DNA of 64,000 bases from Pseudomonadota bacterium (GTDB lineage: Bacteria; Myxococcota_A; Polyangia; GCA-2747355). The position numbers and the translations under genes are program-made. Shown here one piece after another: positions 63,801 through 64,000 of this stretch. The notes under the pieces were generated by a model. That model saw nothing but the letters and a program-made list of their open reading frames with translations, had not been told where the DNA came from and did not search any database. The stretch lies in the NCBI GenBank assembly GCA_016702545.1, contig JADJDT010000029.1:13709-77708 (forward strand), in the 5' to 3' direction. Every line of letters starts with the position of its first letter. The first letter of the stretch is position 1.

Positions 63801-63888
63801 CCCTCGACGCTGCTGACGCTGATTGTGCTGCCCCACGCTCTACGTGGTGGCGCAGCGAATGAGCCCGGCGGAGCGGGCCGCCGCGTGA
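60814..63888 (+). CDS. CusA/CzcA-type heavy-metal RND pump, many frameshifts
   Basis: Starts MPVVNLLLKNRFLVLLGTAL and continues DAFPDVTNTQV, VEQRVSYPIEQVMRGLPRVK, STGLGEILQYTLEG, ELRTVQDWIVAPLLKPIPGV, the membrane block LSLPLTFLVSFIVMGLAGIS with GMVVDASIVVVENI, and finally ALIVLLGIAVQNGVVLVAFF. The order and content match a complete HME-RND inner-membrane pump ending TLYVVAQRMSPAERAAA at 63888. At least fifteen frame changes occur (for example near 60958, 61139, 61173, 61380, 61490, 61640). The total is about 30 bp shorter than a typical gene (recollection). No in-frame nonsense substitution was noticed. The remaining 112 bp to the window end hold nothing recognised. Confidence 0.85.
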
Positions 63889-64000
63889 TCGCGCGGTCTT
63901 GGTTGCGGGGCGCTGTGCCTGCCTTCCGTCCTCAGACTTCGCGATCCCCCTGGGGTGGGAGACCCTCGACCTAGGAACGTCAACCGGGTGGGGAACCTGA

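Overview
The window is a GC-rich bacterial chromosome segment with no rRNA, tRNA, CRISPR array, intact insertion sequence or phage that I could recognise. Gene content points to a Myxococcota-like (deltaproteobacterial) organism. This is inferred from three Ser/Thr protein kinases (two of the kinase-membrane-PEGA type), three sigma-54 activators including an FHA-fused one, many exported lipoproteins with beta-propeller, RCC1 or choice-of-anchor D repeats, and an F1Fo ATP synthase operon with paired b/b' genes but no a or c subunit genes.

Layout. 0-6.5 kb: the end of a large repeat surface protein, an MMPL/RND exporter and rlmJ. 6.6-11.7 kb: two VapBC-type toxin-antitoxin pairs around an exported TldD/TldE-like protease pair. 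11.9-18 kb: a lipoprotein, a truncated gene, a hairpin-rich repeat, a frameshifted exported protein and a sigma-54 two-component pair. 18-25 kb: a sterol-desaturase-family protein, a VIT/VWA/TPR/DUF2135 secreted protein and, divergent from it, one polypeptide joining a Ser/Thr kinase, a PilZ domain with c-di-GMP-binding motifs and an Hsp70 ATPase domain. 25-31.4 kb: two lipoproteins, a PEGA-like membrane protein, a candidate sigma-54 promoter, an FHA-sigma-54 activator and a convergent Ser/Thr kinase with a PEGA domain, which could form one signalling circuit. 31.4-40.6 kb: amrS and a roughly 2,120-residue lipoprotein with an (MNA)n stalk, two blocks of seven RCC1 repeats, a seven-repeat Ycf48/BNR block and a PQQ-like block, then another lipoprotein. 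40.6-47.4 kb: repeats, a transposase remnant and the atp operon. 47.5-56 kb: a kinase, an outer-membrane-type protein, an NtrC-family regulator, an FG-GAP-like lipoprotein and a TPR/PEGA protein. 56-64 kb: a DUF721 (DciA-type) protein, a methyltransferase and a heavy-metal RND efflux operon with many frameshifts.

Two features cut across the window. First, a repeat of about 180 bp, built of four hairpins and bounded by CTAG, occurs in two nearly complete inverted copies and one degenerate copy. In four of its six ends the terminal TAG is exactly the stop codon of the neighbouring gene. Second, many genes are broken by single-base indels, several in G or C runs, while the protein continues intact in another frame. 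This looks more like uncorrected sequencing error than gene decay, and it is densest after 59 kb. Coordinates for those genes span the whole reconstructed reading.
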